From contig DVJP01000047.1 in assembly GCA_018716725.1 (NCBI GenBank), positions 1-47,356 of the forward strand: a DNA stretch of 47,356 nt, in the 5' to 3' direction. The position numbers were made by a program, and so were the translations under genes. The DNA comes from Candidatus Merdivicinus excrementipullorum. GTDB taxonomy: Bacteria > Bacillota > Clostridia > Oscillospirales > Ruminococcaceae. Below, one piece after another: positions 1 through 8,007 of this stretch (positions are counted from its first letter, which is position 1; every line of letters begins with the position of its first letter). Below the pieces are notes generated by a model, which saw only the letters and a program-made list of their open reading frames with translations, had not been told where the DNA came from and did not search any database.

Positions 1-12
1 GGGTCATCCGCG

Positions 13-36
13 GCGGGTCTGTGGACCCGCTTTTTT
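13..36 (+). terminator. Rho-independent terminator of an upstream gene
   Basis: A 7-bp GC-rich stem (GCGGGTC/GACCCGC) with a TGTG loop is followed directly by six T residues. It would end a rightward transcript that enters from outside the window. Confidence 0.75.
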
Positions 37-72
37 ATTTTTGTTCGCGCCCGGGGCGCGAAGGGATAGATT

Positions 73-139
73 CCGCTTCCTGCGGGAAGCGGCCAAGGAC
101 TCCGTCCTTTGGAATCCTGCAAGCTTTTAAAAAAGCTTG
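73..139. repeat. Tandem hairpins in intergenic DNA (REP-like)
   Basis: Three short perfect inverted repeats follow one another: CCGCTTCC/GGAAGCGG (73-92), AAGGAC/GTCCTT (95-109) and CAAGCTTTT/AAAAGCTTG (120-139). No reading frame is supported. They look like chromosomal repetitive extragenic palindromes; that they belong to a dispersed family is inference, since only one window is visible. Confidence 0.4.
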
Positions 140-204
140 ACCAAAACTTTTCTTTTTCTCTTTTGCGCAGTTTTACTTTCAAAAAAGGTTTTTCTACAGT
201 CTGA

Positions 205-239
205 CTCCCCGCAGTTTTTTAATCTGCGGGGAGTTTTTT
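205..239 (+). terminator. Rho-independent terminator
   Basis: A perfect 10-bp stem, CTCCCCGCAG/CTGCGGGGAG, with a 9-nt loop is followed by six T residues on the plus strand. It lies just past the stop of the leftward oxidoreductase gene, so it may also affect that transcript, although its T tract points rightward. Confidence 0.8.
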
Positions 240-243
240 GCTT

Positions 244-1311
244 TTATTTCTGCTTTAATACATCCAAGGTGGAGTAGTCGCCCAGGGGGAAGGCAACCGG
301 CCTGCCTTCCGCAGCGGATTTATAAACCGCCAGCACCATTTCCAGGGCTTTCATGCCTTCTTCCAGGGGAACGTAAGGGGCGCGGTGGTTCCGGATGGCG
401 TCAATGACATCCGCGTAAAGGAAGCTGTGGCCGAAACCGTAGACATTTTTCGGCTCGGTATTGACCTGGGCGGACAGTTCTTCAAAGGGGCGGGCATCTT
501 CTTTTACATGATATTCCACCAGCTTATTGGTGGCTACGCCGCCGATGCGGACGGTGCCGTTTTCCGCATAGATGGACAGGGTTTCGTCCAGGTTGTCCGG
601 GTATGTATTGACGGAGCCTTCCAGCACGCCGTAGCTGCCGTTTTTAAACTTGAAGATGGCCAGGCCCATGTCCTCCGCCTCGATATAGGGGTGGTTCAAA
701 TTGTCTGTCACCGCCATGACCTCCGTGGGTTCGCCGCCCATCATCCAACGCAGCAGGTCGATGCCGTGGATGCACTGGTTCATTAGGGCGCCGCCGTCCA
801 GAGCGTAGGTCCCCCGCCAGGAGGGTTTATCATAATACGCTTCGTCCCGCATCCAGTGCATTTGCAGGGCGCCGTGGAACAATTTCCCCAATCTGCCCTC
901 CTCCAGATCCTTGCGCAGAAGCTGGATGGGGGCGTTGAACCGGTTCTGCTGGTTGATACAGGCTACGACCCCCATTTCGTCCCGGGCGGCAATGACCCGG
1001 CGGGCGTCCTCCATGGACAGGGCCAGGGGCTTTTCAATAATGACGTTGCAGCCGTGGCGGATGCAGTCAATGGCAATTTGGGCGTGGTATCCGCTTTCAG
1101 TGGCTACGGCCACCAAATCCGGCTGGATGTCGTCCAGCATTTTACGGTAATCCGTATAGATTTGAACGCCGGAGAGGCCGTACTGAGTTAAAAGTGCGGC
1201 GGCTTTTTCTTCCTTTACATCGCAGACCGCCTGGATGTTCAGCTTGTGGTCCAGGGCGGAACCAATGTGATTGGGGGCGATGCGGCCGCAGCCAATCAAG
1301 GCATATTTCAT
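244..1311 (-). CDS. Gfo/Idh/MocA family NAD(P)-dependent oxidoreductase
   Basis: Predicted cytoplasmic dehydrogenase of 355 residues, the usual length for the family, acting on sugars, inositols or similar polyols. The N-terminus starts with a Rossmann dinucleotide-binding motif (ALIGCGRIAPNH, residues 4-15). The family EKP motif is present in IIEKPLALSMEDA (about residues 91-103), where the Lys is the usual catalytic or cofactor-contacting residue. The C-terminal half is the substrate-binding alpha/beta domain. A GGAG Shine-Dalgarno about 8 nt upstream supports the ATG start. The gene stands alone with no sugar transporter beside it, so the substrate cannot be told. It lies outside the prophage operon and is the left chromosomal neighbour. 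Confidence 0.88.
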   Translation of the reverse strand: MKYALIGCGRIAPNHIGSALDHKLNIQAVCDVKEEKAAALLTQYGLSGVQIYTDYRKMLDDIQPDLVAVATESGYHAQIAIDCIRHGCNVIIEKPLALSMEDARRVIAARDEMGVVACINQQNRFNAPIQLLRKDLEEGRLGKLFHGALQMHWMRDEAYYDKPSWRGTYALDGGALMNQCIHGIDLLRWMMGGEPTEVMAVTDNLNHPYIEAEDMGLAIFKFKNGSYGVLEGSVNTYPDNLDETLSIYAENGTVRIGGVATNKLVEYHVKEDARPFEELSAQVNTEPKNVYGFGHSFLYADVIDAIRNHRAPYVPLEEGMKALEMVLAVYKSAAEGRPVAFPLGDYSTLDVLKQK

Positions 1312-1419
1312 AAAATCGACTCCATTCCTTTTCCCATCGGAAAACTAGTTTTATTATAACGCGGAGCAGCGGCGCAGGCTATGCGAATCTTGCGGTTTTT
1401 CTTGCGTTTTTTGCGGCTG

Positions 1420-1833
1420 CTATAACAACCCTTTATTGCGGTAAATTTTGACGGCGTCCAGAATGCATTCCTCGCTGACGCCGAAGTATTCCGCCAGCTC
1501 CCAGATCTCCGTATAGCCGTGTTCGGCGGCTTCCAGCAGCTCGTCAATGGGGACCAGGTATTTGACCACCCAGGCGGCGCACCGGTATTCGCTGCGGAGA
1601 ATTTCCAGCTCGTCCGCCCCGGGGCGGTGGAGGGTGCCGGTTTCAATGTGGCCCATTTCGTGGGAAAGATGCTCCAGCTCCTGCCGCTCGCAGCGGTTGT
1701 CCCTGGGATTCAGGGCGATGGCGCAGAAGTTTTCCCCGGATACTGTGGCGGCCGCCGTATCGCCCAGATCATAAAAATAGACCCCGATCTGATGGGCGTC
1801 GGCCATGTCGTACAACTTTTGCAGCTTATCCAT
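1420..1833 (-). CDS. ImmA/IrrE family metallo-endopeptidase, prophage anti-repressor
   Basis: A 137-residue zinc peptidase with the HEXXH motif HEMGH at residues 58-62 and a following helix with conserved acidic residue (SEYRCAAWVVKYL) expected to supply the third zinc ligand. Proteins of this family cleave the XRE-type repressor encoded beside them and so release prophages or mobile elements after DNA damage (ImmA of ICEBs1; the PBSX region carries a comparable XkdA). Here the gene follows the repressor gene by 15 nt in the same leftward operon, with AAGGA 5 nt before the ATG. The target being the adjacent XRE protein is inference from this arrangement. Confidence 0.88.
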   Translation of the reverse strand: MDKLQKLYDMADAHQIGVYFYDLGDTAAATVSGENFCAIALNPRDNRCERQELEHLSHEMGHIETGTLHRPGADELEILRSEYRCAAWVVKYLVPIDELLEAAEHGYTEIWELAEYFGVSEECILDAVKIYRNKGLL

Positions 1834-1848
1834 AGAGGTCCTTTGGAT

Positions 1849-2169
1849 TCATCTCCCTTTCTTTTCCTGCTCCTTGGCAAAGCGGGCAAACTCTAAAATC
1901 CGGGACAGGGTTTCGTCCGATACGTCCGCTGTTTCATGGTACAGGGCGTACTGGATATCGTTCATTTTCAAGCCGGTGGGATTGTCATAGAGCAGCACGT
2001 CCGCAGTGACTCCCAGGTAATCCGCCAGCTTTTGCAGGGTATCAGCCCGGGGAGCGCCGCCGTTTTTCCATTTGGACAGGTTCCCGCTGCTTAAACCCAG
2101 GTCTTTGACCATATTGGTAACGGAAATCCCGCGGTCTTTACATAATGCACATAATCTGTCATAAAACAT
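1849..2169 (-). CDS. XRE-family repressor of the prophage
   Basis: A 106-residue DNA-binding protein. Residues about 3-60 form a helix-turn-helix of the Cro/CI type (RGISVTNMVKDLGLSSGNLSKW). The C-terminal 40 residues lack a LexA-like autocleavage domain, which fits inactivation by the separate ImmA-like peptidase downstream. It is transcribed away from the phage structural operon and shares the 2170-2380 control region with it. GGAG 9 nt before the ATG supports the start. Likely represses the rightward promoter at 2230-2258. Confidence 0.9.
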   Translation of the reverse strand: MFYDRLCALCKDRGISVTNMVKDLGLSSGNLSKWKNGGAPRADTLQKLADYLGVTADVLLYDNPTGLKMNDIQYALYHETADVSDETLSRILEFARFAKEQEKKGR

Positions 2170-2229
2170 GAATTTTCACTCCGTTATTTGTGTATTCCTC
2201 CAATACATTCCAAAACAGCGCAAAATCTA

Positions 2230-2258
2230 TTGACAAACGCACGAAAAGAATATAAAAT
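2230..2258 (+). promoter_or_regulatory. Sigma-A promoter of the prophage structural operon
   Basis: TTGACA (2230-2235) and TAAAAT (2253-2258) are separated by exactly 17 bp. The promoter lies between the leftward repressor gene and the first rightward phage gene. Overlapping and following sequence contains several GAAC half-sites (around 2271-2290), which are candidate repressor contacts. Confidence 0.75.
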
Positions 2259-2305
2259 AGCTATCACACAGAACGAACATTTGAACGCATTCTGTTTGGA
2301 ATGTT

Positions 2306-2317
2306 GAACGTTGGTTC
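2306..2317. promoter_or_regulatory. Candidate LexA/SOS box or repressor operator
   Basis: The sequence GAAC-GTTG-GTTC matches the GAAC-N4-GTTC core of Gram-positive LexA (DinR) boxes. It lies about 48 bp downstream of the -10 hexamer and before the first gene, so a bound protein could block elongation. It could equally be an operator for the XRE protein. Confidence 0.4.
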
Positions 2318-2380
2318 TATTTTAACTTATTTTTGATGAATTTGCAAGGGGTTTTACGAAAAAATCAGGAGGTTTTGGAA

Positions 2381-2551
2381 ATGAAAATGAAAAATATTTT
2401 TGCGAAGCTGCGGAGCGTGGTCTTAAGCGACTGCAAGGAGATGCTCTTTGCCGACTGCTCCGAAAAGGACGGGGTGTTCCTCATCCTGTACCGGGACGGG
2501 CTGGGCCGGAAATGCGTCATCTCTTTCCGCCGGGAGGAAAGCCATGAGTAA
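2381..2551 (+). CDS. Small hypothetical prophage protein
   Basis: A 56-residue protein of unknown function opening the phage operon. The start is set by AGGAGG seven nt before the ATG at 2381; an upstream in-frame ATG at 2333 lacks a comparable site. The sequence is basic at the start (MKMKNIFAKLRSV), with two Cys residues and a beta-rich tail (GVFLILYRDGLGRKCVISF). Its end overlaps the terminase small-subunit start by 8 nt (ATGAGTAA), so the two are probably translationally coupled. It might be an early regulator, but nothing in the sequence shows this. Confidence 0.6.
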   Translation: MKMKNIFAKLRSVVLSDCKEMLFADCSEKDGVFLILYRDGLGRKCVISFRREESHE

Positions 2552-2870
2552 AAATTCCCTGGCCAAGCAGCGGAAGGCCGCCGCAGTTTTATCCGGCGTT
2601 GCCCAGGAAGAACTGGTGAAAAAGGCGGCGGAGGCCTCCGGCGTCAGCGAGGACACGCTGTGCGGCTGGCTTGCCGACGGCGGGTTCCGGGAGCAGTTCC
2701 GGAATTTAGCCGACCGGGAAAGCGACGCGGAACGGGGGGCTGTTTGGCGGTCTTTGGTGGAACAGTGCGCGCAAGGGAATCTGGCGGCCATTAAGCTCTA
2801 TTTTGAGCTGAAAGACGGGGACGTCAAAAAAAGCGGCCGGGGCGGCGTGAAAATCGTGGACGACATTTAG
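2544..2870 (+). CDS. Phage terminase small subunit (putative)
   Basis: A 108-residue protein immediately before the large terminase. It begins with a basic N-terminus and has a helix-turn-helix-like segment (ASGVSEDTLCGWLADGGFRE, about residues 27-46) followed by a helical region (AERGAVWRSLVEQCAQGNL) and a short acidic/basic tail. Small terminases bind packaging-initiation DNA and regulate the motor. Assignment rests on the fold-like pattern, size and position. The ATG at 2544 has GGAGG six nt upstream; a longer same-frame reading from 2448 overlaps the previous gene and has no site. Confidence 0.72.
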   Translation: MSKNSLAKQRKAAAVLSGVAQEELVKKAAEASGVSEDTLCGWLADGGFREQFRNLADRESDAERGAVWRSLVEQCAQGNLAAIKLYFELKDGDVKKSGRGGVKIVDDI

Positions 2871-2879
2871 GAGGGTTTC

Positions 2880-4127
2880 ATGGAGAACAAAGAGCTTTCG
2901 GCGGTGCTGGCGCCGTCCTTTTACGGCCTGCACCGCCAGATCCGGAACGAAAAAGCCACTCATTACTGGATGGCCGGGGGGCGGGGCAGCGGCAAATCCT
3001 CGGCGGCCAGCGTGGAGGTTTTGCTTTCGGTGATGCGGCACCCTGACGCAAACGGGGCGGTTCTGCGGAAAGTTGGGGCCACCCTCCGGGACAGCGTACT
3101 GGGGCAGCTCCTTTGGGCGGCCGGGGTTTTGGGGGTGCGGGATCTGTGGGAGGCCAGGCTTTCGCCCCTGGAGCTGGTGTTCACCCCCACGGGGCAGAAG
3201 GTTTTTCTCCGGGGGGTGGACGACCCCAGGAAGCTCAAATCCCTGCGGGCGGAAAAGGGGTACATCCGCTGCATCTGGTACGAGGAAGCGGATGAATTCT
3301 CCGGCCCGGCGGAGCTGCGCTCCATTAACCAGACCCTGATGCGGGGCGGGAAAAAATTCACTGTCTTTTACACCTTCAACCCGCCCAAAAGCCCGGCCCA
3401 TTGGATCAACCGGGAAGCGGCCCAGGCGGCCTGCCGGCCCGGCACGGTGGTGCACCGTTCCGATTACCGGGGGATGCCCAAAGAGTGGCTGGGGGAGGCG
3501 TTTTTGGCAGAGGCGGAGCGCCTAAAGGCCGAAAAGCCCGAGGCTTATGCCCATGAATATCTGGGGGAGGCGGTGGGGACCGGCGGCGAGGTATTTACAA
3601 ACCTGACCCTGCGGAAAATCCCGGAGGAGGAAAAGGCAGGGTTCTGCCGGGTGAAGCGGGGCATTGACTGGGGGTATGGGGCGGACCCTTTCGTATATCT
3701 GGCGGCGGAATACGACCGGAAGCGGGGGCGGCTCCTGCTTTACCACGAGTTTTATAAGCACAGGGCCGGTTATGAGGAGATCGCTCGGGAAATCCAGGAG
3801 GAAAACCCTTTGCGGGAACCGGTTTCGGCGGAAAGCGCGGAGCCAAGGTCCAATGACGAGCTGAAATCCCGGGGAATCCGGGTGGTTCCCGCCAAAAAGG
3901 GGCCGGGCAGTGTGGAACACGGCATTACCTGGCTGCAAAACCTTTCGGAGATTGTCATTGACCCGGAAAAGTGCCCCAATGCGGCCCGGGAATTTTCCGG
4001 GTACAGCTTGGAGCCTGACCGGGAAGGCGGCTTCCTTTCCGGATTCCCGGACCGGGACAACCACTGCATTGACGCTTTGCGGTATGCCTGCGAACGGGAG
4101 ATGCGGAAGCCGGGTATCAGTTTTTAA
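2880..4127 (+). CDS. terL: Phage terminase large subunit (PBSX/XtmB type)
   Basis: The 415-residue DNA-packaging motor, an ATPase fused to a nuclease. Walker A is GGRGSGKS at residues 33-40 and Walker B is CIWYEEADE at 131-139. The C-terminal RNase H-like nuclease shows the acidic residues D263 (RGIDWGYGADP) and D398 (DNHCIDALRYA). Full length for the family and with no visible damage, so genome packaging may still work. It follows the small subunit by 9 nt with an AGGAGG site. This intact motor separates the element from tail-only bacteriocins. Confidence 0.95.
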   Translation: MENKELSAVLAPSFYGLHRQIRNEKATHYWMAGGRGSGKSSAASVEVLLSVMRHPDANGAVLRKVGATLRDSVLGQLLWAAGVLGVRDLWEARLSPLELVFTPTGQKVFLRGVDDPRKLKSLRAEKGYIRCIWYEEADEFSGPAELRSINQTLMRGGKKFTVFYTFNPPKSPAHWINREAAQAACRPGTVVHRSDYRGMPKEWLGEAFLAEAERLKAEKPEAYAHEYLGEAVGTGGEVFTNLTLRKIPEEEKAGFCRVKRGIDWGYGADPFVYLAAEYDRKRGRLLLYHEFYKHRAGYEEIAREIQEENPLREPVSAESAEPRSNDELKSRGIRVVPAKKGPGSVEHGITWLQNLSEIVIDPEKCPNAAREFSGYSLEPDREGGFLSGFPDRDNHCIDALRYACEREMRKPGISF

Positions 4128-4138
4128 GGAGGAAGGAT

Positions 4139-5506
4139 ATGACGGAAACAGAACGAATCTGCGGCCAGCTGCAAAAATGCGCCCCCATGGCCAAGGAAGA
4201 AATCGGGGGAAAGGAAGTGCAGGCTTTTTTGCAGTCCCCGGAGCGGGAATGGATGATGAAGGGCCAGCGCTACTATGAAAACCATGGAGACATTTTGGAG
4301 CGCAGGCGGTGGGTCATTGGGGAGAACGGCCTTCCCAAAGAGGACCGCACCCTGGCTAACTGCCGGATTGCCCACGGGTTTGTGCGGAAGCTGGTGGACC
4401 AGAAGTGCCAATACCTGTTTGGCCGGCCCTTTACCATCCGGACGGAAAACCCGGATTTTGAGCGGGAACTTTCCGGCTTTTTCGGCCGGGAGATGCGCAA
4501 CCGCATGAAAAACCTCTGCAAGGAGGCTGTGAACAAGGGGATCGCCTGGCTGGCGGCCTATGTGGAGGACGGGGAGCTGCGGTTTTCCAAAATTCCTTCC
4601 GAGCAGGTGGTCCCTTTGTGGGCTGACGAGGAGCACACCCGTTTGGACGGGGTGATCCGGGTATTTTCCCGGGAGGAATTTGTGGGCCGGGACAAAAAAG
4701 AGGCGGTGCGGGCCGAATACTGGCACAAAAACGGCGTGGACCGGTATCTGTACAAGGATGGGACTTTAATTGCCGACCCTGAGGAATGGGGGAACTCCCA
4801 TTTGACCATTGACGGAAAGCCCTACAATTTTGAGGAAATCCCCTTCATCCCGTTTAAGTACAACGAGGAGGAAATGCCCCTTCTGCGGTTTATCAAGCCT
4901 TTGGCGGATGATTATGACCTGTTAAAAAGCGAGGACGCCAACAACCTTTTGGACAGCCCCAATGCGGTGATGGTGCTCACCAACTACGATGGAGAGGATT
5001 TGGGGGAATTTAGGCGGAATCTTTCCCAATACAAGGCCGTCAAAGTCAGCGACAACGGCGGTTTGGACATCAAAAACGCCCCCCTTTCCACCGATGCGGT
5101 CAACGCCCATCTGGAACGGACCCGGAAGGATTTATACGAAGCGGGGCGCGGTGTGGATACCCAGCGGGAAAGCTTTGGCAACTTAAGCGGGGTGGCGCTG
5201 AAGTTCCTTTACGCGGATCTGGACTTGGATTGCAGCGGGCTGGAAACGGAATTCGCCGCGGGGTTTGAGAAGATGCTGCGGTTTATCAAATGCTGGCTTG
5301 CTTTATCCGGAAAGGGGGATTTTTCCGGGGAGGACGCCCAGCTGATCCTCAATCGGGACATCCTCATTAACGAGGCGGAAGCCATTGAAGGCTGCGTGCA
5401 GTCGGCGGGGATTCTGTCGAAGGAGACGATTCTGGAAAATCATCCCTGGGTGGAGAACCTGGGGTTTGAACTGGGGCGGCTGGATTCCCAGGCAGCGGAA
5501 GAATAA
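4139..5506 (+). CDS. Phage portal protein (SPP1 gp6-like family)
   Basis: A 455-residue portal, the dodecameric ring at the capsid vertex through which DNA passes. The family pattern is visible in NCRIAHGFVRKLVDQKCQYL near the N-terminus, the crown/wing region, and the C-terminal segment with NRDILINEAEAI and a helical tail. Length is typical of the SPP1/PBSX portals. It follows terL by 11 nt with AGGAGGAAGGAT before the ATG. It should dock with the large terminase and the head-tail connectors at 7313-8007. Confidence 0.93.
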   Translation: MTETERICGQLQKCAPMAKEEIGGKEVQAFLQSPEREWMMKGQRYYENHGDILERRRWVIGENGLPKEDRTLANCRIAHGFVRKLVDQKCQYLFGRPFTIRTENPDFERELSGFFGREMRNRMKNLCKEAVNKGIAWLAAYVEDGELRFSKIPSEQVVPLWADEEHTRLDGVIRVFSREEFVGRDKKEAVRAEYWHKNGVDRYLYKDGTLIADPEEWGNSHLTIDGKPYNFEEIPFIPFKYNEEEMPLLRFIKPLADDYDLLKSEDANNLLDSPNAVMVLTNYDGEDLGEFRRNLSQYKAVKVSDNGGLDIKNAPLSTDAVNAHLERTRKDLYEAGRGVDTQRESFGNLSGVALKFLYADLDLDCSGLETEFAAGFEKMLRFIKCWLALSGKGDFSGEDAQLILNRDILINEAEAIEGCVQSAGILSKETILENHPWVENLGFELGRLDSQAAEE

Positions 5507-5606
5507 AGGCGGCGGCTTCCCCGTAAGGCCGGAGGCCCTTGGGGCAAATAAGAATTTTGCGGCTTGGAGACGGGGATGCAGTCTTTTGGGATAAGGAGGT
5601 ATTCAA

Positions 5607-6047
5607 TTGGAAGAAATCAGGCAGCTTGTGGAGAGCATGACGGACGAAGCCGGGATGGTGGATGCGGCGGCGCTTTTGGAGGCTCTGGCGGAGATGGAGC
5701 TTTCCCAAAAAGAGTCGTGGCAGGACGAAAAGAAGGAATTCCTGCTGCGGGAGGTTTTCTGGAAAGCTGGGGCCAGGGATGCGGCTTATCTGGCGTATCA
5801 TTACCGGGAGGACGCGGTTTTTGACGAGAGTGGCAGGCTTGTAAACGGCGAGGAGCTGGCGGCCAGGGCAAAGGAGGAATATCCGGAATTTTTCCAGCGG
5901 CGGCAGGCTCGGTTATCGGGTGTGAAGCCTCAGGAGGGCAAGAGCGTTCTGCCGGGCAAGGAGGCTTTTTCCGGCATGGGGTACGCGCAGCGGGCGGAGC
6001 TTTACGCCAAGGACCCGGAGCTTTACCGGAAACTGCGGGGCTTCTAG
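5607..6047 (+). CDS. Scaffold-like minor head protein
   Basis: A 146-residue acidic, helix-rich protein between portal and capsid genes. Residues about 1-50 are heptad-like (ALLEALAEMELSQKESWQDE) and the C-terminus is proline/glycine rich, the composition expected of a phage scaffolding protein. A TTG start is chosen because ATAAGGAGGT lies 6-8 nt upstream. No capsid maturation protease is fused to it or found nearby, unlike many related phages. The call depends on position and composition rather than a recognised motif. Confidence 0.6.
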   Translation: MEEIRQLVESMTDEAGMVDAAALLEALAEMELSQKESWQDEKKEFLLREVFWKAGARDAAYLAYHYREDAVFDESGRLVNGEELAARAKEEYPEFFQRRQARLSGVKPQEGKSVLPGKEAFSGMGYAQRAELYAKDPELYRKLRGF

Positions 6048-6410
6048 CGGCGAACCGCCGCTAGTAAGACGACGCGGCCGCACAGCCCCATTCCGACCGC
6101 TGGAACGGCGGACAGGCCGCCGTTATGGGAAGGTTTTGCGCCAGCGAACGCAGTTCGCCCCTACGGCGAACCGCCGCTGGCCCGGAGGCCGGGCGGCCAA
6201 TTCGCCGCGGGCGTTGTACCACGCGTCAAATTTTGGCTGGCGCGCGACAAGCGCGCGCCTCTGGAAGAGGGACTCCCGCGGGGATTATGGGTGAACCGGA
6301 GGCCGGGAAGCCAAAGTCAGCAAGCTTGCTTGATGACGCGGCGCGGCCGCACAGCCTCATTCCGACCGCTGGAACGGCGGACAAGCCGCCGTCATGGGGA
6401 GGTTTTGCGG
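6044..6410 (+). repeat. Palindrome-rich spacer with a duplicated 67-bp unit
   Basis: This 431-nt gap in a tightly packed operon has no supported gene. It holds two direct copies of a 67-bp unit (6074-6140 and 6343-6409, 63 of 67 identical), each with a hairpin around CGGCGG-N5-CCGCCG. Other palindromes are CTAGCGGCG-AAC-CGCCGCTAG over the preceding stop codon (6044-6064), GCGAAC-GCA-GTTCGC near 6144 and CAAGC-rich repeats near 6320. The CCCCTAC tail after the GCGAAC hairpin is also seen after a hairpin at 28279-28300, so it may be a chromosomal REP family that entered the prophage. Confidence 0.7.
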
Positions 6411-6478
6411 AATTAGGAGACGGCAGGAATTTGCAAATTTCCAGAGATGCAATTTTGAAAACTGAAAGGAGAAAAAAT

Positions 6479-7312
6479 ATGGCTGAAAATACGACGATGC
6501 TCAATGATTTGATTAATCCTCAGGTGGTGGCCGATCTGGTCAACGACAAGCTGGTGGATGCTATTCAGGTACTGCCCCTTTGCGCTGTGGACCGGGCTTT
6601 GGAGGGCCGGTCCGGCAGCAAGGTTTTACTTCCTAAATTCGCTTACATCGGCGATGCGGTGGACGTGACCGAGGGCGCGGCTATCCCGGTGAAAAAGCTC
6701 ACTGCTTCCACTGTGGAGGTTTCCATTAAAAAAGCGGGCAACGGTGTGGAACTGACGGACGAGAGCATTTTAAGCGGCTACGGCGATCCTTTGGGCGAAG
6801 CGGTGCGCCAGCTGGCGGTGTCCATTGCCAACAAGGTGGACAACGACGCCATGGCCTGTCTGGAGGGCATTGGGGCGGATATGACTGTGGACAAATCCAC
6901 CGCCCCCCTGTCCGCCGATGCCATTGCCGACGCTTTGGTGAAATTCGGCGACCAGTCCGACGGGGAGAAGGTTCTCCTGATTGCTCCGGCCCAGCTGGCC
7001 CAGCTGCGCAAGTCCGAAAGCTGGATCAAGGCCACCGACATGGGCGTCAGCGCTTTGATGCAGGGGACTGTGGGCATGATCCACGGCTGTCAGGTGGCTT
7101 TGTCCTCCAAAATCAAGGCGGCTAGCGGCGTGTACAATAACTACATTGTCATGCCCGGCGCGCTGGCGGTATTCCTCAAGCGGGAAACTGAGGCGGAGAT
7201 GCAGCGGGACATTGTGCACAAGACCACTGTGGTGACTGTAGACAAGCACTACACCGTGCATCTGGCCAACGACGGCAAGGCTGTAAAGCTGAAAGTCAAG
7301 GAGACGGCTTAA
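6479..7312 (+). CDS. Phage major capsid protein
   Basis: A 277-residue capsid subunit of the HK97-fold/N4-gp56-like group. The pattern is a short N-terminal helix (MLNDLINPQVVADLVNDKL), an E-loop-like basic segment and a P-domain helix with QLAVSIANKVDNDAM, then a beta-rich A domain ending in TVHLANDGKAVKLKVKE. The ATG at 6479 is preceded by AAAGGAG; the open frame extends upstream to 6125 but only through the palindromic spacer and is not coding. No N-terminal delta domain is visible, fitting use of a separate scaffold. Confidence 0.9.
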   Translation: MAENTTMLNDLINPQVVADLVNDKLVDAIQVLPLCAVDRALEGRSGSKVLLPKFAYIGDAVDVTEGAAIPVKKLTASTVEVSIKKAGNGVELTDESILSGYGDPLGEAVRQLAVSIANKVDNDAMACLEGIGADMTVDKSTAPLSADAIADALVKFGDQSDGEKVLLIAPAQLAQLRKSESWIKATDMGVSALMQGTVGMIHGCQVALSSKIKAASGVYNNYIVMPGALAVFLKRETEAEMQRDIVHKTTVVTVDKHYTVHLANDGKAVKLKVKETA

Positions 7313-7630
7313 ATGACGGCGGAAATCATGGAGATGGCAAAAAAGCTCCTGGAAAAAGAGATTCCGGAGGAACTTTTGCAGATTTACGCCAAGGATGTGG
7401 AGGCGTACATCTGCGCTTACTGCGGGGTTTCCGAAATCCCTACAGGGTGCGAAACCCTGGCGGCCCGGATGCTGGCGGCGGCTGCGGAAGGGCAGGAGGG
7501 CGGACAGGTGAAATCCCTTTCCCGGGGAGATTACAGCGTGAGCTTCGCTGACGGGTACCGGGAAGGCCTTGCCCAGTTCGACCAGCGGCTCAACGCCTTC
7601 CGCCGGGTCAAATGGGGCGGAACACTTTGA
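7313..7630 (+). CDS. Phage head-tail connector (putative)
   Basis: A 105-residue mostly helical protein starting immediately after the capsid stop codon. Its pattern (repeated short helices, CGVSEIPTGCETLAARMLAA) and position match the head-tail connector/adaptor proteins that extend the portal in SPP1/HK97-type phages. Strict head-to-tail spacing implies co-translation with the capsid. Its three Cys residues are unusual but unexplained. Confidence 0.6.
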   Translation: MTAEIMEMAKKLLEKEIPEELLQIYAKDVEAYICAYCGVSEIPTGCETLAARMLAAAAEGQEGGQVKSLSRGDYSVSFADGYREGLAQFDQRLNAFRRVKWGGTL

Positions 7631-7647
7631 AGCGGAGGAGGCTTTTA

Positions 7648-8007
7648 ATGGGGCTTCGGAGTATCATTGAGGCCACTTATGAGGGGCGGCTGACCGCTTA
7701 CCGGCGGGTTTTCCGGAAGGAAAACGGCAGGACGGTGCAGAAAGAGGAGGCGTATCTCACCGAACAGCCCTGCGCCCTCAGCTGGGGCGGCAATTACCGC
7801 CAGCGGGGCGCTTCCTTAAAGCAGGGGCTTCTGCCGGAGATTCAATATGAAGCCCGGGTATTTGTAAGCCCTGACGCGGAAATCCCGGCGGGGAGCCGGA
7901 TTGTAGTGGCCCAAAACGGCGTCATTCGGGATTTTGTCACCTGTGGGGAGGCGGTGAAATATCCGACCCACCAGGAAATCATTGTAACCAGGGAGGATCA
8001 AGCTTAA
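7648..8007 (+). CDS. Phage head-closure-like protein (XkdH position)
   Basis: A 119-residue beta-rich protein. The start at 7648 is chosen because GGAGGAGG lies 6-7 nt upstream; an earlier ATG at 7612 falls inside the previous gene. The small beta-barrel pattern (RIVVAQNGVIRDFVTCGEAV; KYPTHQEIIVTRE) resembles head-completion/stopper proteins of the PBSX XkdH type. It overlaps the next gene by one base. Confidence 0.6.
   Translation: MGLRSIIEATYEGRLTAYRRVFRKENGRTVQKEEAYLTEQPCALSWGGNYRQRGASLKQGLLPEIQYEARVFVSPDAEIPAGSRIVVAQNGVIRDFVTCGEAVKYPTHQEIIVTREDQA

Noticed and set aside
6125-6478. N-terminal extension of the capsid gene by 118 codons
   Set aside because: It translates the palindromic spacer; the ATG at 6479 has an ideal AAAGGAG and starts a normal capsid N-terminus.
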